64,000 nt of DNA from Capniomyces stellatus (GCA_001661515.1 LUVW01000024.1:257324-321323); one strand, 5' to 3'; counted from the first letter of the stretch, positions 1-11,605 are shown. Numbers and translations: made by a program. Notes: a model not told the origin generated them from the sequence alone.

Positions 1-29
1 TTTTTTTTTTTTTTTTTTTTTTTTTTTTT
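1..29. repeat. poly-T run at the window edge
   Basis: The first 29 bases are all T. On the minus strand this is a poly-A tract inside, or just past, the first intron of the SWAP-like gene. Similar T runs flank the Ns elsewhere in the window, so this may also be a contig edge at a homopolymer. Confidence 0.8.
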
Positions 30-76
30 GGTTATTCTTCAATTGCAATACAAAAAGTTGAAATCCTTTACATTAC

Positions 77-450
77 CTATCGATTAGTACCGTGTTGTTC
101 ACTGCTGCTACTTTCCAAGGTAAAAGATATTTTCCGTTTTCCATGTCCTCAAACGCAGTCTTTTCTGCTGGAAACATCTTACTTTCGTATCCAAATGCCA
201 TCAATTTGATTTCCTTTTCCTCCGTATCTTTTTTTACGTACGTCCTTTTGTACTTTCTTTTTTTGTTGTTGACTGCTCGCTTCTCAGAATTAGATCCTAC
301 CTTCTCATTCTCTGCCACTCCTCTAGAAATCTTTATTCGCTCCTCCTCGCTGTCAAATTTCGTTTCCTTGAAATCATCGCTTAAATACTCTGACCCGCTG
401 CCTTCACTTGGGCTTTCGCTGCCATCCATATAACTGCAAATAAGCTCCAT
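77..450 (-). CDS. SWAP-type splicing regulator (DRY_EERY domain), first exon, partial
   Basis: The ATG is at 450 and the exon runs to 77, where the reading frame meets a 5' splice site (GATAG|GTAATG) inside an Arg codon. The 124 complete residues begin with an acidic, Ser-rich stretch, then a basic KKRKYKR segment, and end with FGYESKMFP...LLPW....LIDR. That ending matches the start of the DRY_EERY (SWAP N-terminal) domain, where FGYACKLF...LIPW....LIDRYD is typical of SFSWAP proteins. The family regulates alternative splicing in the nucleus. The rest of the gene lies beyond the window edge, which opens in a poly-T run. Identification rests on a short C-terminal motif, so it is probable rather than certain. 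Confidence 0.6.
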
Positions 451-912
451 TTTATTTTTAAAGCTGGTTCAAAAAAATCCAATTTACCAGCCACATTAAT
501 TTTACTTTAATTAGCAACCATCTAGATATTTCAAGAACTAAACGGGTTTGAGTGAAATTGCCAGACGCTTATTATTTTTTTATCAAATTGACAATTAAAT
601 AACAAACTTTATAAATAACTTGCAATACGATTATTTTTTTACAAGTCGAATTAAAAAAGATCTGAGCTTTTAGGCTTTTGGAAATTACAAAGAAATGTGT
701 CAATAAAAAAAAACGCAAGAAAAACGCAAAATCAAAAGCAAGAGAGTATAGATCTCAAGTAAAAACAGTATGCGGTATCAGCTATTGTATCTTTGTCGAT
801 AGTGCATTGAGTGTTTAATGAATTATAAATATATTTGTTCAAATAAATAGGAGATAAAAAATAGTTTAAAATGGCAATGTGTATTTAAGAGTATATGATT
901 TCAAGTGATTTC
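451..912. other. intergenic, promoter side of the SWAP-like gene
   Basis: This AT-rich spacer lies upstream of the SWAP-like gene and downstream of the dioxygenase gene, both on the minus strand. It holds A and T tracts but no convincing coding frame or RNA gene. Confidence 0.6.
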
Positions 913-2385
913 CTAGTTTGCGTACGAGTCTTGGTTTTTGTATTCCTTCTTCAACTCGCCAACCTCACGCTCCAAAACACGGAGCTGGGATACACCACGT
1001 CTTCTAATGGCATCAACAGTATCCTGCATTTCCAAGTCGAGTTTGGTCATATCAATACCTCCTGAAATCTTATAGATAGCGTCAAGCACTGATGTCAGCT
1101 GATTTGGCAACCATGTCACGATAGGACTTCCTCCTGTTGCTGTTGGATGCTTGGAGTTCTTTAGAATATATTCCTTGGTGAATGTCCAGTGTCTATGACG
1201 GAAGTCACGTACTTGATCGAGATTTTTAAGCAAATGTGCGGACGAAAGTGAATCTTGTAGCGCGTATTTCTGTACACCAACTCTCTGTGCCTCAGCCTCA
1301 ACGTAGCTCAAGTATGAGTGGTGATTTACTGGTCTGTACTGTCTGAAGTCTTTAAGAACTTGGGAAAGAGGATTTGAAGGCATTTGCGATGTAAGTTCAA
1401 ACAGGTTGTCGCTCAATGGCACCATACTGTCGTTTGCACCTGACTCTCCTCTGTAGAATCTTGGGGATGTATCAGGCGAGCCCTCGTATATCACGCCATT
1501 TGGGAACATAGGCTGGTTCTTGGTTCCCATGATGAATGTTCTGAACGAGTTGTATCTGGATGGGTCGCTACGCTTCCACATGGTATCCATAGCCTTATTT
1601 ACATCGGAAATCGACTTGAAGTAGTTGTCCAGACCAGAGTTGAATAGAGCACGGTCATTTTTTCTTACGGCGCTTAGAGTGTCATCTGCAGCAGCAACAA
1701 GCTTTCCGGATCTGCTAACCATGTCAACATGCACAAGTATAAATCCATGCTCATTTGGACACATTGAGAATCCACGGATCAATTCAAGGTTGTCATACTT
1801 GGTGTCTTTGCTCTTATCAATACGCTTGTAGTTGTACAAGGCGTATGACAGTGCATATTCCATAAATGGCTTGGCTTCAATCTTTTTGGCAATAATCTCA
1901 AGTGGAACTGCAATGTTCTTTGGCAATGTCTGTCTTCCAAGTCCGTACGATCCGGTAGCAAGGTACTGGATATCACATGGCTCTAGCAAGTACGCGGATG
2001 CCAAGAATGTGTAATCACGGAACAACGCGGTTAGGAGTCTGTGGTCAGTAATTCCTGAGACGTCGTAGAATGGCAATCTCTTGTCAACCTCTTCTCCAAA
2101 TTTGCCAACCTTTAGCAATCCCTTTCCATCAGGTCTGCTGAGTGGCATTTCCTGTAGAAGCATCTCTAGCTCCTTGAATTGGTTTGGCAAAACCTCTAGA
2201 GGGTCTTGTCTTGGGAGGAATCCATTTTTTCCTGATACAAAAAACTCTGCCTGCTCAACTGGGTTCTTCCACTCTACGTTCTTGTGGAGAGCCTGTGCTT
2301 GGCGTATGATATTGGATGGCGAACTAAAACTACGGCTAGCATGGAATACTGGCTTGACTGCGCTTCTTAAGCTTCTGACAAACAT
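913..2385 (-). CDS. BNA2: indoleamine 2,3-dioxygenase family protein, putative mitochondrial presequence
   Basis: This single-exon gene encodes 490 residues. Family landmarks are NGFLPRQDPL near residue 55, RDYTFLASAY near 123, LPKNIAVPL near 154, RGESGANDSM near 312 and RHRHWTFTKEYI near 396. The first of these regions opens the IDO fold, and the last carries the proximal haem ligand. By spacing to the following K..Y, His399 corresponds to human IDO1 His346. IDO enzymes open the indole ring of tryptophan to give N-formylkynurenine, the entry to kynurenine and de novo NAD synthesis. The first ~25 residues are basic, Ser/Ala-rich and free of acidic residues, so mitochondrial targeting is possible (inference). 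The protein is longer than animal IDO (about 400) but in the range of fungal ones. A C-terminal segment after residue 445 looks helical and charged. Confidence 0.9.
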   Translation of the reverse strand: MFVRSLRSAVKPVFHASRSFSSPSNIIRQAQALHKNVEWKNPVEQAEFFVSGKNGFLPRQDPLEVLPNQFKELEMLLQEMPLSRPDGKGLLKVGKFGEEVDKRLPFYDVSGITDHRLLTALFRDYTFLASAYLLEPCDIQYLATGSYGLGRQTLPKNIAVPLEIIAKKIEAKPFMEYALSYALYNYKRIDKSKDTKYDNLELIRGFSMCPNEHGFILVHVDMVSRSGKLVAAADDTLSAVRKNDRALFNSGLDNYFKSISDVNKAMDTMWKRSDPSRYNSFRTFIMGTKNQPMFPNGVIYEGSPDTSPRFYRGESGANDSMVPLSDNLFELTSQMPSNPLSQVLKDFRQYRPVNHHSYLSYVEAEAQRVGVQKYALQDSLSSAHLLKNLDQVRDFRHRHWTFTKEYILKNSKHPTATGGSPIVTWLPNQLTSVLDAIYKISGGIDMTKLDLEMQDTVDAIRRRGVSQLRVLEREVGELKKEYKNQDSYAN

Positions 2386-5300
2386 ATTTTCTTTTTTTTG
2401 TCTATTGGTTGATTTTGGTTTGGGTTTTTGAAATAAAATTAGATATTGGTAGTTGACTTTAGTTTTTTTATTTAAAAAAAGACCTCTGAATAATTTTGAA
2501 GTTGTGGGGTTTTGCCTCAGTTATATACAAAATGAAGAATATCGTTGTAGCCCAAATAAATAGAAGTTTTTGGTTAGGCTCCTTTGTCAATGTAAACCGT
2601 TTTGTAAGTCAATCACTCTTTGTTTTTGTCATTTAATAGTAGAAGAAAAAACAATAACAGAGAAAAAAAATATCACCTTCCCCCTTCCCTCCGTTGTGTT
2701 TTACTTATCCATTAGTATGCGTGTGAAACTCCGTCATTGTCTATACCTTTTTTTTGTAAGAGCCTTTTTGCTTGCAACTTTTAAAGCATCCCATCCACGT
2801 TACCGTGCTTCATTTTAAATTGCTTTAAATTACTAAACCATAATTTTATAAAAAGCAAAAAAATATGTTGGCTTGTTTTTTTTTTTACCACGAATTGCAT
2901 CAAATCCAACTTTATGACTGACCTAAAAATAAATTATGCAGATTGCTTTTTTACTTTCATCCTCAACCAATAAATATTGTGCGGATACCCCCTCTTTTTG
3001 AAATAAAATAATGAGGATCACAGCTTGATTTAAAAAAATCAAGCCTAATCACTCGTAACCGTAAAATCTTCATTTCTTTAATTGCAATAAAGTTGAAAGT
3101 TGTGCAAAACAAAAATAACAGAACCTCAATCAATCAATTATACTCTTTTTTTTTCAAGAGCTTTTTCCGTGAGAAGTTTCTATTCTATTTTTATTTTGAA
3201 AATGAACCACTCTGGCTTTTTTTTTAGTCGGTATTTTTTTTTCCTTCTAAAAAAACAAAACAAATAATCAACAAAAACAATAGTTTTTATTTGGATTACT
3301 GTACGTCGCAACTATCACTACACCATTCAGTTCATGTGACCCAAGTAACAGAAAAGGTGGAAAAAAAGGACCAATCTTATTTGATGCTTTGAAATTCACA
3401 AGTCCTTCTTTCTTAATTTGCAAAAGCAACTTGGATTTAAAGAATTTGGTCTTCTCTGGCCTTATAAAGTATTATATTATACATTGCAGTTTTGGTCATT
3501 TGAAACTTTCTTGTATACAAATAAATGGCACCTCGTTTATAAAACGTGTATGTTTCAATCTGATTTCAGGCCCAACTGAGCAAGATGTTTTCGTCTATAA
3601 TAATCGTCTTTTGTTGTCGCTTGTGACTTTTTAATTTGCTTTACACCCCCCAACTCGAACCAAGTGTTCTTTTCGAGAGAAATCATTAAATCATCGATGT
3701 GAATAAAACGACAAACCAATTAGATCGTTTTAGGCCTAATTTAAACTAAACTAATGTTTTCAGCACTTTTTATCCCCAAAGTTTACTAAAACTGCACAAG
3801 TAAAAACACTTCAAACAGGTATATTTATTTGTTGCCGAAATAGCCGCAATTAAATCGTAATGGTGCTACTACCCTGTTATAGTAAGCTTATGGTTCGAGT
3901 TTTGAAACATTCTACTTTAAAAGCGCTGATATGAGACAAGATAGTTGAAAAGATGAAACAGCGCTGTCTTCGTCTCAGCCTTTTGGCCAACAGCTAAACG
4001 CCATCTATTTGTGCCAATGTATACTATTTTTGGATTGGTGATAAATAACTACCTGATTCCCACGGCCAATATTTAAAGTCGCATCTCGTGGAAATTATTA
4101 CAAAACGTCTTTTGATAAAGGATATATTGTTTCCGCTGACCTCTTGAGAACGCATTTGTTCCGTAAATAGTACAGATCATTAGAACCGATACGGCCCAAG
4201 CAACTGCGATCTCAAAACACTTTTGAACTTGCCATTATTCTCATTTTTTGAAAAGGAGATGTAACTGGGTTTGGAAAGGCAGAAACTTGAAGCTAAACCT
4301 GTAATATAAAAGCAAGATCCTAACAAGACAAAGACTAAAACTAAAACTAAAATAGCTGCAGAACTTGGACATCTAATACCATAAATGTGTTTAACAAAAC
4401 ATATAAAAAAAAACCAAAGTTCTAAACCAACTTTGGTCATTCGCTTTGGTCAAAACAAAATCTTTTGTGACCACCACTGACCAGCTCTAAGCTTTGCATA
4501 ATTCTCATCGACAATTAATTGCTGAGAAGTTTGGGTTGATTCGTCAATAATTCAACTGAATGTTTTGATGTTTGATATCTGTGGCAGTTTGTTAGATTGC
4601 AATATGGTAAATCCGAGTATTTCTGCTTATTCATACCAAATTATCGATCAATTAATTTGGCTTGAAAGTTTATTTCTGCCTAATTTCCAAGTCAATTAAA
4701 TTTCACATCGTTAATTAAACGGCGCTCTGTCTTTTTTCTCTTTTTTTTTCTCACTCTGACTTTTTGTTTAAATTTAAGTTGAATAGATTTAGAAAGGAAA
4801 AAAAGGGGAATGGAAAAAAAAAAAAATAACGTTTCCAGTTTGAGCGCTTGTAATTCCTTTTTTAAAAAAACAAAAAATGATTTGAGAAAGGTTTACAAAA
4901 CCAAGCTTCAAGTGTAATGTGGAAAAGTAAGATGTACCATTTTTATTCACAACGATTTTTTTTGTCTATAATCAATATTTCAAGACCAAAGACCAAAGTC
5001 TAAGTTTCAAGTTAAATTCAGAGTTAAAGTTACGACAAAATCGACAAATCAAGCAATAGTTTCATGTAACCACTGAGCAAAAAGGACTTTGTGAAGAATA
5101 GGGGGCTTATTCGTACGTTATTCAAATGGTATGGTATATAGATCAAGCGGATAAGCATTCAAACACTCTAAACGTTACTTTACGTCTAAAATATATAGCC
5201 AAAAAAGCAACACCCATGCTTGGTAGAAATATGACATGGATAAATCTTGATTTATGCACAATAGGATCAATAAAAGCTAAAAGCTAAAAATAAAAAAGTA

Positions 5301-6161
5301 AAATTGATGAAACTACTGTCAACACATAAAATATGCCGATGCAAGACAACATACTATTGGCACGGCCCAAGTTTGATACTTGATTGACACACTACTGGTC
5401 AGCAACAATAGATGGTTACTTTTGTTATCTCTAGTACGATAAACTTTTAAATTCAAGTGCTATTTTTAAATTCAAGCGTTACTAGGCTGTAAAATAGAAC
5501 TAATGTAGATGGAAAAAGAAAGAGCAATCATCCTGCTTTAGTATTATCTTGTAGTCCAAGGTTTGAACAATCACCAAGCCTTGAAGCTAGCAACTTAATA
5601 AGGCGCAATCACTATCATTACTTTTACTAATACGTGTTTTATCAGAAACAGAAACATCGCATTAAAACATAAAATACGTATGCTATACAAAATTGCTATA
5701 CTAACATGCTAAACACATTCATCAGCCAATACATCTCTAATCTAATACAAACTGCAAAGATGGAGGTTACGACAAAAGTAAATTTTAAATGGCCGCCGTT
5801 TACAAGTACCTTGGAAAAAAAAGAAAACTACAGAATTAAAGAGTTTACTAACAAGCATAACCCCGGGTGTATCTGTAATTTATTTGTAAACCCAATCACG
5901 AAAATGCTTTTGACAAAATAAATCTGTAAATCTGGCAAAAAAAAGTAAAACAAAAGCCTTAGAATGATTAAGATACAGACAACGCATTGATGGTTATATT
6001 TAAACACCAGTAGTTTTATATTTTAAAACAGTTTAAAGAACTAAATGGATTGACAACCCTATTTTTAAAAAGAAACAACTCTACTAAATGCTTAAACTAT
6101 TTGACTGTTAAACTATTTGCAAACTAAACTAAAGACAGCTTTTGGTCATCATTTTTTAACG
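2386..6161. other. 3.8-kb AT-rich intergenic stretch
   Basis: No coding frame here is convincing. The longest open frames are short, with biased composition. Upstream of the dioxygenase start there is a pyrimidine-rich leader. A stem-loop with 9-bp arms lies at 3023-3044. At 3960-4060 a segment with a CAGCCTTTTGGCC motif and an ATTTTTGG box superficially recalls a spliceosomal snRNA (see rejected items). Confidence 0.6.
3023..3044. repeat. short inverted repeat / stem-loop
   Basis: The arms GCTTGATTT (3023-3031) and AAATCAAGC (3036-3044) are perfect reverse complements separated by AAAA. It is not placed at a gene end, so terminator or regulatory use is unsupported. Confidence 0.5.
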
Positions 6162-7853
6162 CTATTTTTCGCATGCTCCAAATTCTCCACAAGTGAATTT
6201 TCCATTGAGCACATATACTACGCCATCAAATGGAGCAAATGCCAACGACTGTATATCATAACTTGCCACATTATAGCTAACCTTCAGTACGTTATCGATG
6301 TAAATTGAAAGCTTGCCGCTGCTGTAGACGATCTTGGTGGAGTAGAGAGTCAATTCACTTTTCACGGAGGCTTGTTTGGTTAAAGCGTATCTACCCTTTT
6401 TAATGGAAGAAATTCCTGAAGTAAACCCGTATTGTGCTTCGATAACACCATCTGGTGACCCAACGCCTCCATCATTCAAGAATGCAATAAACATATCAGT
6501 GTTAGCAACAACATTGGCTGTAAACTCAAAGTTGGTAGATGTGCAAGGAATGTCTATTATATTGTTAATGTCATACTCTTTCCTTTTCCCCTCAGTGGTC
6601 TCAACGCTAAATAGTGGCACCTTTGAAGTGCGGAGGCAGTCGACTATTGGTGTGTTGGTTGTGGTTGTGGTGGTGGTTGTTACTTTAGTTGTTTTGGTTT
6701 TTGTAGATGGATTAGCACAACTATCTCCTTGGCTGCACGTAAGGCTACCGTTTCTGATTGACATTTTGCCGCTGTATGGCGCAAACGCCAAGTGTGAAAT
6801 AGCATAGTCATTTATTTTCAATTTGCTCTTGAGCACAGTGTTGGCGTAGATGCTAATAGTTCCATCTTTAATCATCAATTCGATAAATGTACTATCAATA
6901 GCCCTTTTTGCCAATGCTTTGGTTTTATCAACAACATATCTACCTCTTTTAACCGAGTATACACCTGAGCTAATACCAAACTGTGCTTCGATAACACCGG
7001 TTTTTGCGTAGTATCCATTTTCAGTTAGAGCTGCAATAAACAAATCGGTGTCTGATTCAACATCAGCGCTAAAGTAAACATCACCATTTGAGCATGGAAT
7101 ATTAATGTTGTTTTCAAAATTGTATGCTTTGTACTTGTCGTTCTTGGTTTCATAATCCATGTCTGGGACAGCATAAGACGTGGTGCACTCGGTGTTACTA
7201 GAAGTTTTAGACACAGCTGATGTAGTTGATTCAGCTGATGTGGTTGGTGCAACTGGTGTAGTTGGTGCAACTGGTGTAGTTGGTGCAACTGTTGTAGTTG
7301 ATACGACTGAGGTGGTTGGTGCAACTGTTGTGGTTTTTCTAGTAGATGTGGTTGGTGCGACTGTTGTCTTTTTTGGCTTGGAAGTTGTTGATGGTTTGGT
7401 TGGATAGACGCCAGGAACACAGTTGATCCAATATTTATACAGACCAGAGTACCAGCATTTTGTATTTGGGTATTTGCAATACCCACCGCAGCAGTATGAC
7501 CAACCATTAACGTTGTGGTACCCACCCTTAAAGTACGACCTTGTCTTACAATTCAAACACGTCATATTTATATCACTCTCCGTATCGTCTTCAGTCTCAT
7601 CAGTAAACAACTTAATAGTGTCCTTCTCCCATCCTACTAAGGAGAAATTGCCGGTTGTGTATAGTCGAGGAGTTCCGCTTTGGATGTTTAGTTCAACTTC
7701 GCTTACATCTGGGATTGCTATCTTTTTGATAGTGAAGCTAAAGTTGCTTCCATCAAAGCTTGCGGGCACAACAGCGTCAAAGGTCTGGCCCTGTGCCATT
7801 GCAGAATGTCCCAAAAGACCTAGTAAGGCTAAATTTACAGCTTTGATATACAT
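6162..7853 (-). CDS. secreted modular surface protein with Thr/Pro stalk and duplicated domain
   Basis: This 563-residue protein has a signal peptide (residues 1-20, ending SAMA). A segment of about 130 residues follows, containing seven Cys between 99 and 145 (C99, C102, C121, C122, C126, C133, C145). Next comes a Thr/Pro/Ser stalk with APTT repeats (about 152-220). Two related domains of about 140 residues (about 232-379 and 406-563) are separated by a poly-Thr linker. Both copies share PCxxxxxxFxAxVxxxTDxFIAxLxxxG, GVIEAQxGxxSG, KxGRY and LAFAPxxG. The pattern faintly resembles the Methyltransf_FA (farnesoic acid O-methyltransferase-like) beta-sandwich fold, but I cannot confirm that. The stalk is probably O-mannosylated. 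No GPI or membrane signal is seen at the C terminus, so the protein is probably secreted or wall-bound. The function is unknown. Confidence 0.8.
   Translation of the reverse strand: MYIKAVNLALLGLLGHSAMAQGQTFDAVVPASFDGSNFSFTIKKIAIPDVSEVELNIQSGTPRLYTTGNFSLVGWEKDTIKLFTDETEDDTESDINMTCLNCKTRSYFKGGYHNVNGWSYCCGGYCKYPNTKCWYSGLYKYWINCVPGVYPTKPSTTSKPKKTTVAPTTSTRKTTTVAPTTSVVSTTTVAPTTPVAPTTPVAPTTSAESTTSAVSKTSSNTECTTSYAVPDMDYETKNDKYKAYNFENNINIPCSNGDVYFSADVESDTDLFIAALTENGYYAKTGVIEAQFGISSGVYSVKRGRYVVDKTKALAKRAIDSTFIELMIKDGTISIYANTVLKSKLKINDYAISHLAFAPYSGKMSIRNGSLTCSQGDSCANPSTKTKTTKVTTTTTTTTNTPIVDCLRTSKVPLFSVETTEGKRKEYDINNIIDIPCTSTNFEFTANVVANTDMFIAFLNDGGVGSPDGVIEAQYGFTSGISSIKKGRYALTKQASVKSELTLYSTKIVYSSGKLSIYIDNVLKVSYNVASYDIQSLAFAPFDGVVYVLNGKFTCGEFGACEK
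7237..7338 (-). repeat. imperfect 18-bp coding tandem repeat in the stalk of the secreted protein
   Basis: Repeats of a GGTGCAACTG-containing unit (plus-strand reading) encode the APTT-type stalk. Such arrays often vary in copy number between strains. Confidence 0.65.
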
Positions 7854-10373
7854 TGATGTGTATTCTACGATTTACTGTTACCGAGTTGTGTGTGTGTGTA
7901 TGCGTATGCGTATGTGAACGTGTGTGCTATGTGAATGCTATATTTTCTACCCGAGATCGATAAAACTAACTCTTTGGAATAAGTAGATATCAATGTCTTT
8001 ATATAAATATATGTTTATTAGGTATTCTTTGACCATTCAGACCTTTATATTCTTTTTTTTTTGAGGTAGCTTGATTTTATAAAATAAAATACAAAATCTT
8101 TGAAATAATGTTAGTTTTGCTTGTTCTTCTAAGTAGAAAAAAAAATGTATAACTGAGTTTAATGCTCGATTAAATTGGTGTGTTTTTGAAAAACACACCA
8201 ATTGACTATCTGTTTGCTAATGGTTTCTATTTTGGCTATCAAGCTCAATTGTAAAATTGTCGGTTATTACATATCTTTAATTGAATATTTGGTTAACCTA
8301 ATAATAGAATCTATTTTTTAAGTGACAATTCACCGAATACTTGGTGATTTATAATATTAAAATGACTATTTTGAACTGCAGGGCTCTCATTTATTAAGAT
8401 AGGAAAAACTGCTCTTAATATTACGTTTTTTGAAATGTTACTAGCTTTGCGTTCTAAAACCCGATAGGCAAAGTTTATTGATTCCCATATTATTTTAGCG
8501 TACAGCAATTTTTAAAGTACCATTTGGACCAAAGAGAAAAAGACGTATTTGTAGTTATTTAGCCTTAAATCATGTTATTTGTGCTTGTTGATTACTTTAT
8601 CTTAACATATACATCCACAATATATCCTTTTATGGATGGTATGTTTGCAACAGGATTAGATATTGACAACAAGAAACATGATAAAAGTTTTTCCTTCAAA
8701 GCTATCTTGGTAGTTCGAAATACACCTTATCAGCGAATAAATACTTTACCAGAAAGAGGAAAAGTGTAAAAAGTATGATTTTTTTTAAAGCAGATCCTAT
8801 CGAAGGAAAATCACTTTAGTCTCTAATAGGCATGTTCTTTGAAGAAAGTAAGATAAAAAGGCCATCCATTGCACTCGGTTCGGCATATAGTTAGTCTCAT
8901 TGTGTGGGACTTTGGTTTTAGATTTTCGAATACAAAAGACTGTTATGTTGTTTACTCTGGTTTAAAAGCAAACAAGGTATTGGTAGTGCCCATCGTCGCA
9001 ATTGTAATAACAATTTCGCAAAGACGAAATAACTAAATGGCGTTTAACAAATGGACGGCATCAAAGATATTATAAATGATGTGTAAGGCAGTACAAATAT
9101 AGCACGTTGGTTTGCAGTGCCAAAAATAAACATGTACTATTTTTGTTAATAAATAAAGTTTAATCAGCGGTTTCCAGTCAAAACATAGCCACATCTCGTT
9201 TTATTGAAAGAAATTCTGAATCTGACACGATAAGTAGTCGAATCGACAAATTAAAGTCATGGAGTGTTTGATTATTTATCTCTATTCAATCATTTTTATT
9301 GATGATGATTTCTCTTTACTGCATTAATTTAAATTGTCTCGATTACTTGAGAATAAATTACCAATCACGAACATCAAATTAGCTAAGCTTGGGAATATTT
9401 ATTTATAGTCTGTTACTTTTTTTTACACATTGAATATATCAACTTGGTAGTAATGACAAACCTCAAAGAAACAGGAAATTAGTAAAAAGAAGGTAACCCA
9501 GATATTCGTTATGCACATGTATATATATGTACAGAAAACGCTGCTATTCTTATAACCAATACATCCTTTCAGCATAGTAACTCGACAAAAAAAGATCTAA
9601 AGTTATCCCTCATAATATCAATAACATAGAAAAAAAACATCAACACTCATTTCCATGTAGAGTAAAACATCACAGTAATACCACGAGGCCATCTTATGAA
9701 CTGGTATTTAAATAAATGGCGATAAATGCTAATAATACGGACTAGTAACATAACGATGCTACTATTTTTAGAGTAAGACTGGTGTGTCGTAATCGCCGTG
9801 ATGGCAACTAAACCCTACAGGATTCGGGTGGGACCAAGCCGTACCTTTATTTTAATCTTTTTTTTTTATTGCGGTGAAGCTAAACGTGGTTTGGGATCCG
9901 GGAGTTAACTAAAGCATGCCAAAAGGCTTTTTACAAGCTTTTGACCAACAAAATCAGTTACAAACAAAATCAATACAAAGAGGGAAAGGGGTGCTTGGTC
10001 CTGTGATGTAGTCTATGTTCATCATATCAAGTAGCTGCAATTTAAAACTGCTTATTTTAAATAACAATAAACTAACAATAAACTAACAATAAAAAAAACA
10101 TAGTTGCAGGTGGATTGGATAGCCTTGTATGTTATTATAAGAGTCAACTATTTTACCAATACTAAATGGAAATTGGTTGTGTGAGAGGAAGGGGGGGGAG
10201 GGTTTTTTACTCATAAAGAGATACTGTAGGAAACTTATAAAGCAGAATTAGTGATAGAAACGAGGAATTAGAGTTTAGCTAATTTTATTTCGAAAAAAAA
10301 GAAAATAGAGGTAGATAAAAACAGTAGAGATTTTAAACCAAAGGTATTGTGGTGTATATAGATAGAGTATTGA
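7854..10373. other. 2.5-kb AT-rich intergenic stretch
   Basis: Just upstream of the secreted-protein start is a GT-rich low-complexity run (about 7889-7916). A perfect palindrome lies at 8173-8203. A 65-codon frame at 8572-8769 resembles nothing I know and is more likely chance. No RNA gene was recognised. Confidence 0.6.
8173..8203. repeat. perfect 15-bp inverted repeat around one central base
   Basis: The left arm AATTGGTGTGTTTTT (8173-8187) and right arm AAAAACACACCAATT (8189-8203) are exact reverse complements around a single G. It lies about 320 bp upstream of the secreted-protein start. It could be a dimeric regulator site or a mobile-element remnant, but nothing decides between these. 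Confidence 0.85.
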
Positions 10374-11605
10374 TTACTCTTCGGTCTTTTGTTTCTTTGA
10401 GGGCTTTGTTTCTTTAACAAACTCGCCGGTCTCAATTTCGGATCTTGTCTTTTTCAAACCCTTGACTTTTCTAGTCTGGATCTTTTGGATCTCCTGTTTG
10501 CCTAAATGGATACGACCCATCTTGTTACCAGTAGAATCACGGGTGATGTTCTTGACGCTCTTCTTCCAGAGCTCCTTGGGCACACGGGTTGCCAATTTCC
10601 AAGTCTCAGGTGGGGCATATCTAGTACGTCTCAATTTGAAATCAAGCGAAGGTCCCATATTCTCCAACTCAATACGTGGCTGGCGGACTCCTGACTTCTT
10701 AAGGTTGACAAAGTAGCTTCGCATTTTGAGTTGTACAGTTCCGTTGCTATTTGTGTTTGATTCCGAGTAGTCCTCTGGCTCTGCTGTGAATGAAATTACA
10801 TGTTCCAGTCCCTTTAAGCAGACCGCCTCAGCTCTGTCGCCTTGGAAAAAGTCCAAAAAGTAGTTTTTCATCTTAATTAAATCCTCGTTTTGGTTAAACG
10901 CCTCGCCGTTAAATACCAGCATTGGCTTTACTCCTGTTGCCACCGTCTTTCCCTATTGATTTTTTATTTTATTTTTTACAAACATACATTTCAGTAAGTT
11001 TTTACTCGCAGTTTTGCTTGCATCAACACGTTTACAATCACCAAGACATATTTGCTTATTTTTATTCATTGGTCCACTCACCTTGATTTCATCAATTGAC
11101 TTGTACTTTTCGATCTCCAATTCAAACATTTCAAAAACTCTGTGATCGAAATTCCTTCCAAATATTAAATTGTTTGGTCTTTTCTTTGAATGGCTTCCTA
11201 TCGTAAATAGCGAAGAATCATTCTTTCTGCACAGAAACTCTACTTTGGTATCGTCATCAAATGGATGTATTTCGTTTTTCTTCGAGAAGTTTATCGCCAA
11301 CGGCTTTTTGATCGAGTACTATTAAACCCCATTTTTTTATTGTAACAAAAATTATACAGTGTATATTAGTACTTGGTTCTCAAGTATCTTCAAGGTTGGT
11401 CCTCTCTCCCACCATTGACTATACATATCCCTACTACGCGATCTCTGCTGTTTATACTTACCAAATCTCTTAGTGCTCCCTGCACTGTAGCGCTTGTTTG
11501 ACTTCCTCTGATAAAAATCGTAGTCTTTGGATTCTCTATTACTTTTGGCTCTTTCTTATCCTGAGCACGCTTGCTGCGAGCATTCTTTGGCTTACTAATA
11601 GTCAT
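10374..11605 (-). CDS. RPF2: RPF2, Brix-domain 60S ribosome biogenesis factor
   Basis: Three exons (11605-11462, 11318-11082, 10952-10374) join in frame to 319 residues. All junctions are phase 0, with donors GTAAGT and GTGAGT and acceptors TAG. Exon 1 gives MTISKPKNARSKRA...ENPKTTIFIRG. Exon 2 gives INFSKKNEIHPF and GSHSKKRPNNL. Exon 3 gives VKPMLVFNGE, LEHVISFTAE, ENMGPSLDFKLRR and GRIHLGKQEIQKIQTRK. All are hallmarks of the RPF2 sigma70-like/Brix fold. With Rrs1, yeast Rpf2 brings the 5S RNP into pre-60S particles in the nucleolus. Length (yeast 344) and the basic C-terminal tail agree. Intron 1 contains a TACTAAT branch-like site. Confidence 0.95.

Noticed and set aside
3960..4075. Possible U2-like snRNA: CAGCCTTTTGGCC near the start and an ATTTTTGG (Sm-site-like) box with a following ATTGG/CCAAT stem
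   Set aside because: The branch-site-binding GTAGTA of U2 is missing and the distances do not fit. The similarity is limited to two short words in AT-rich DNA.
4180..4440. 86-codon hydrophobic frame on the minus strand
   Set aside because: Composition follows base bias, there is no recognisable motif, and it is surrounded by non-coding sequence.
8572..8769. 65-codon frame with a hydrophobic start
   Set aside because: Too short, no family resemblance, no splice partners found.
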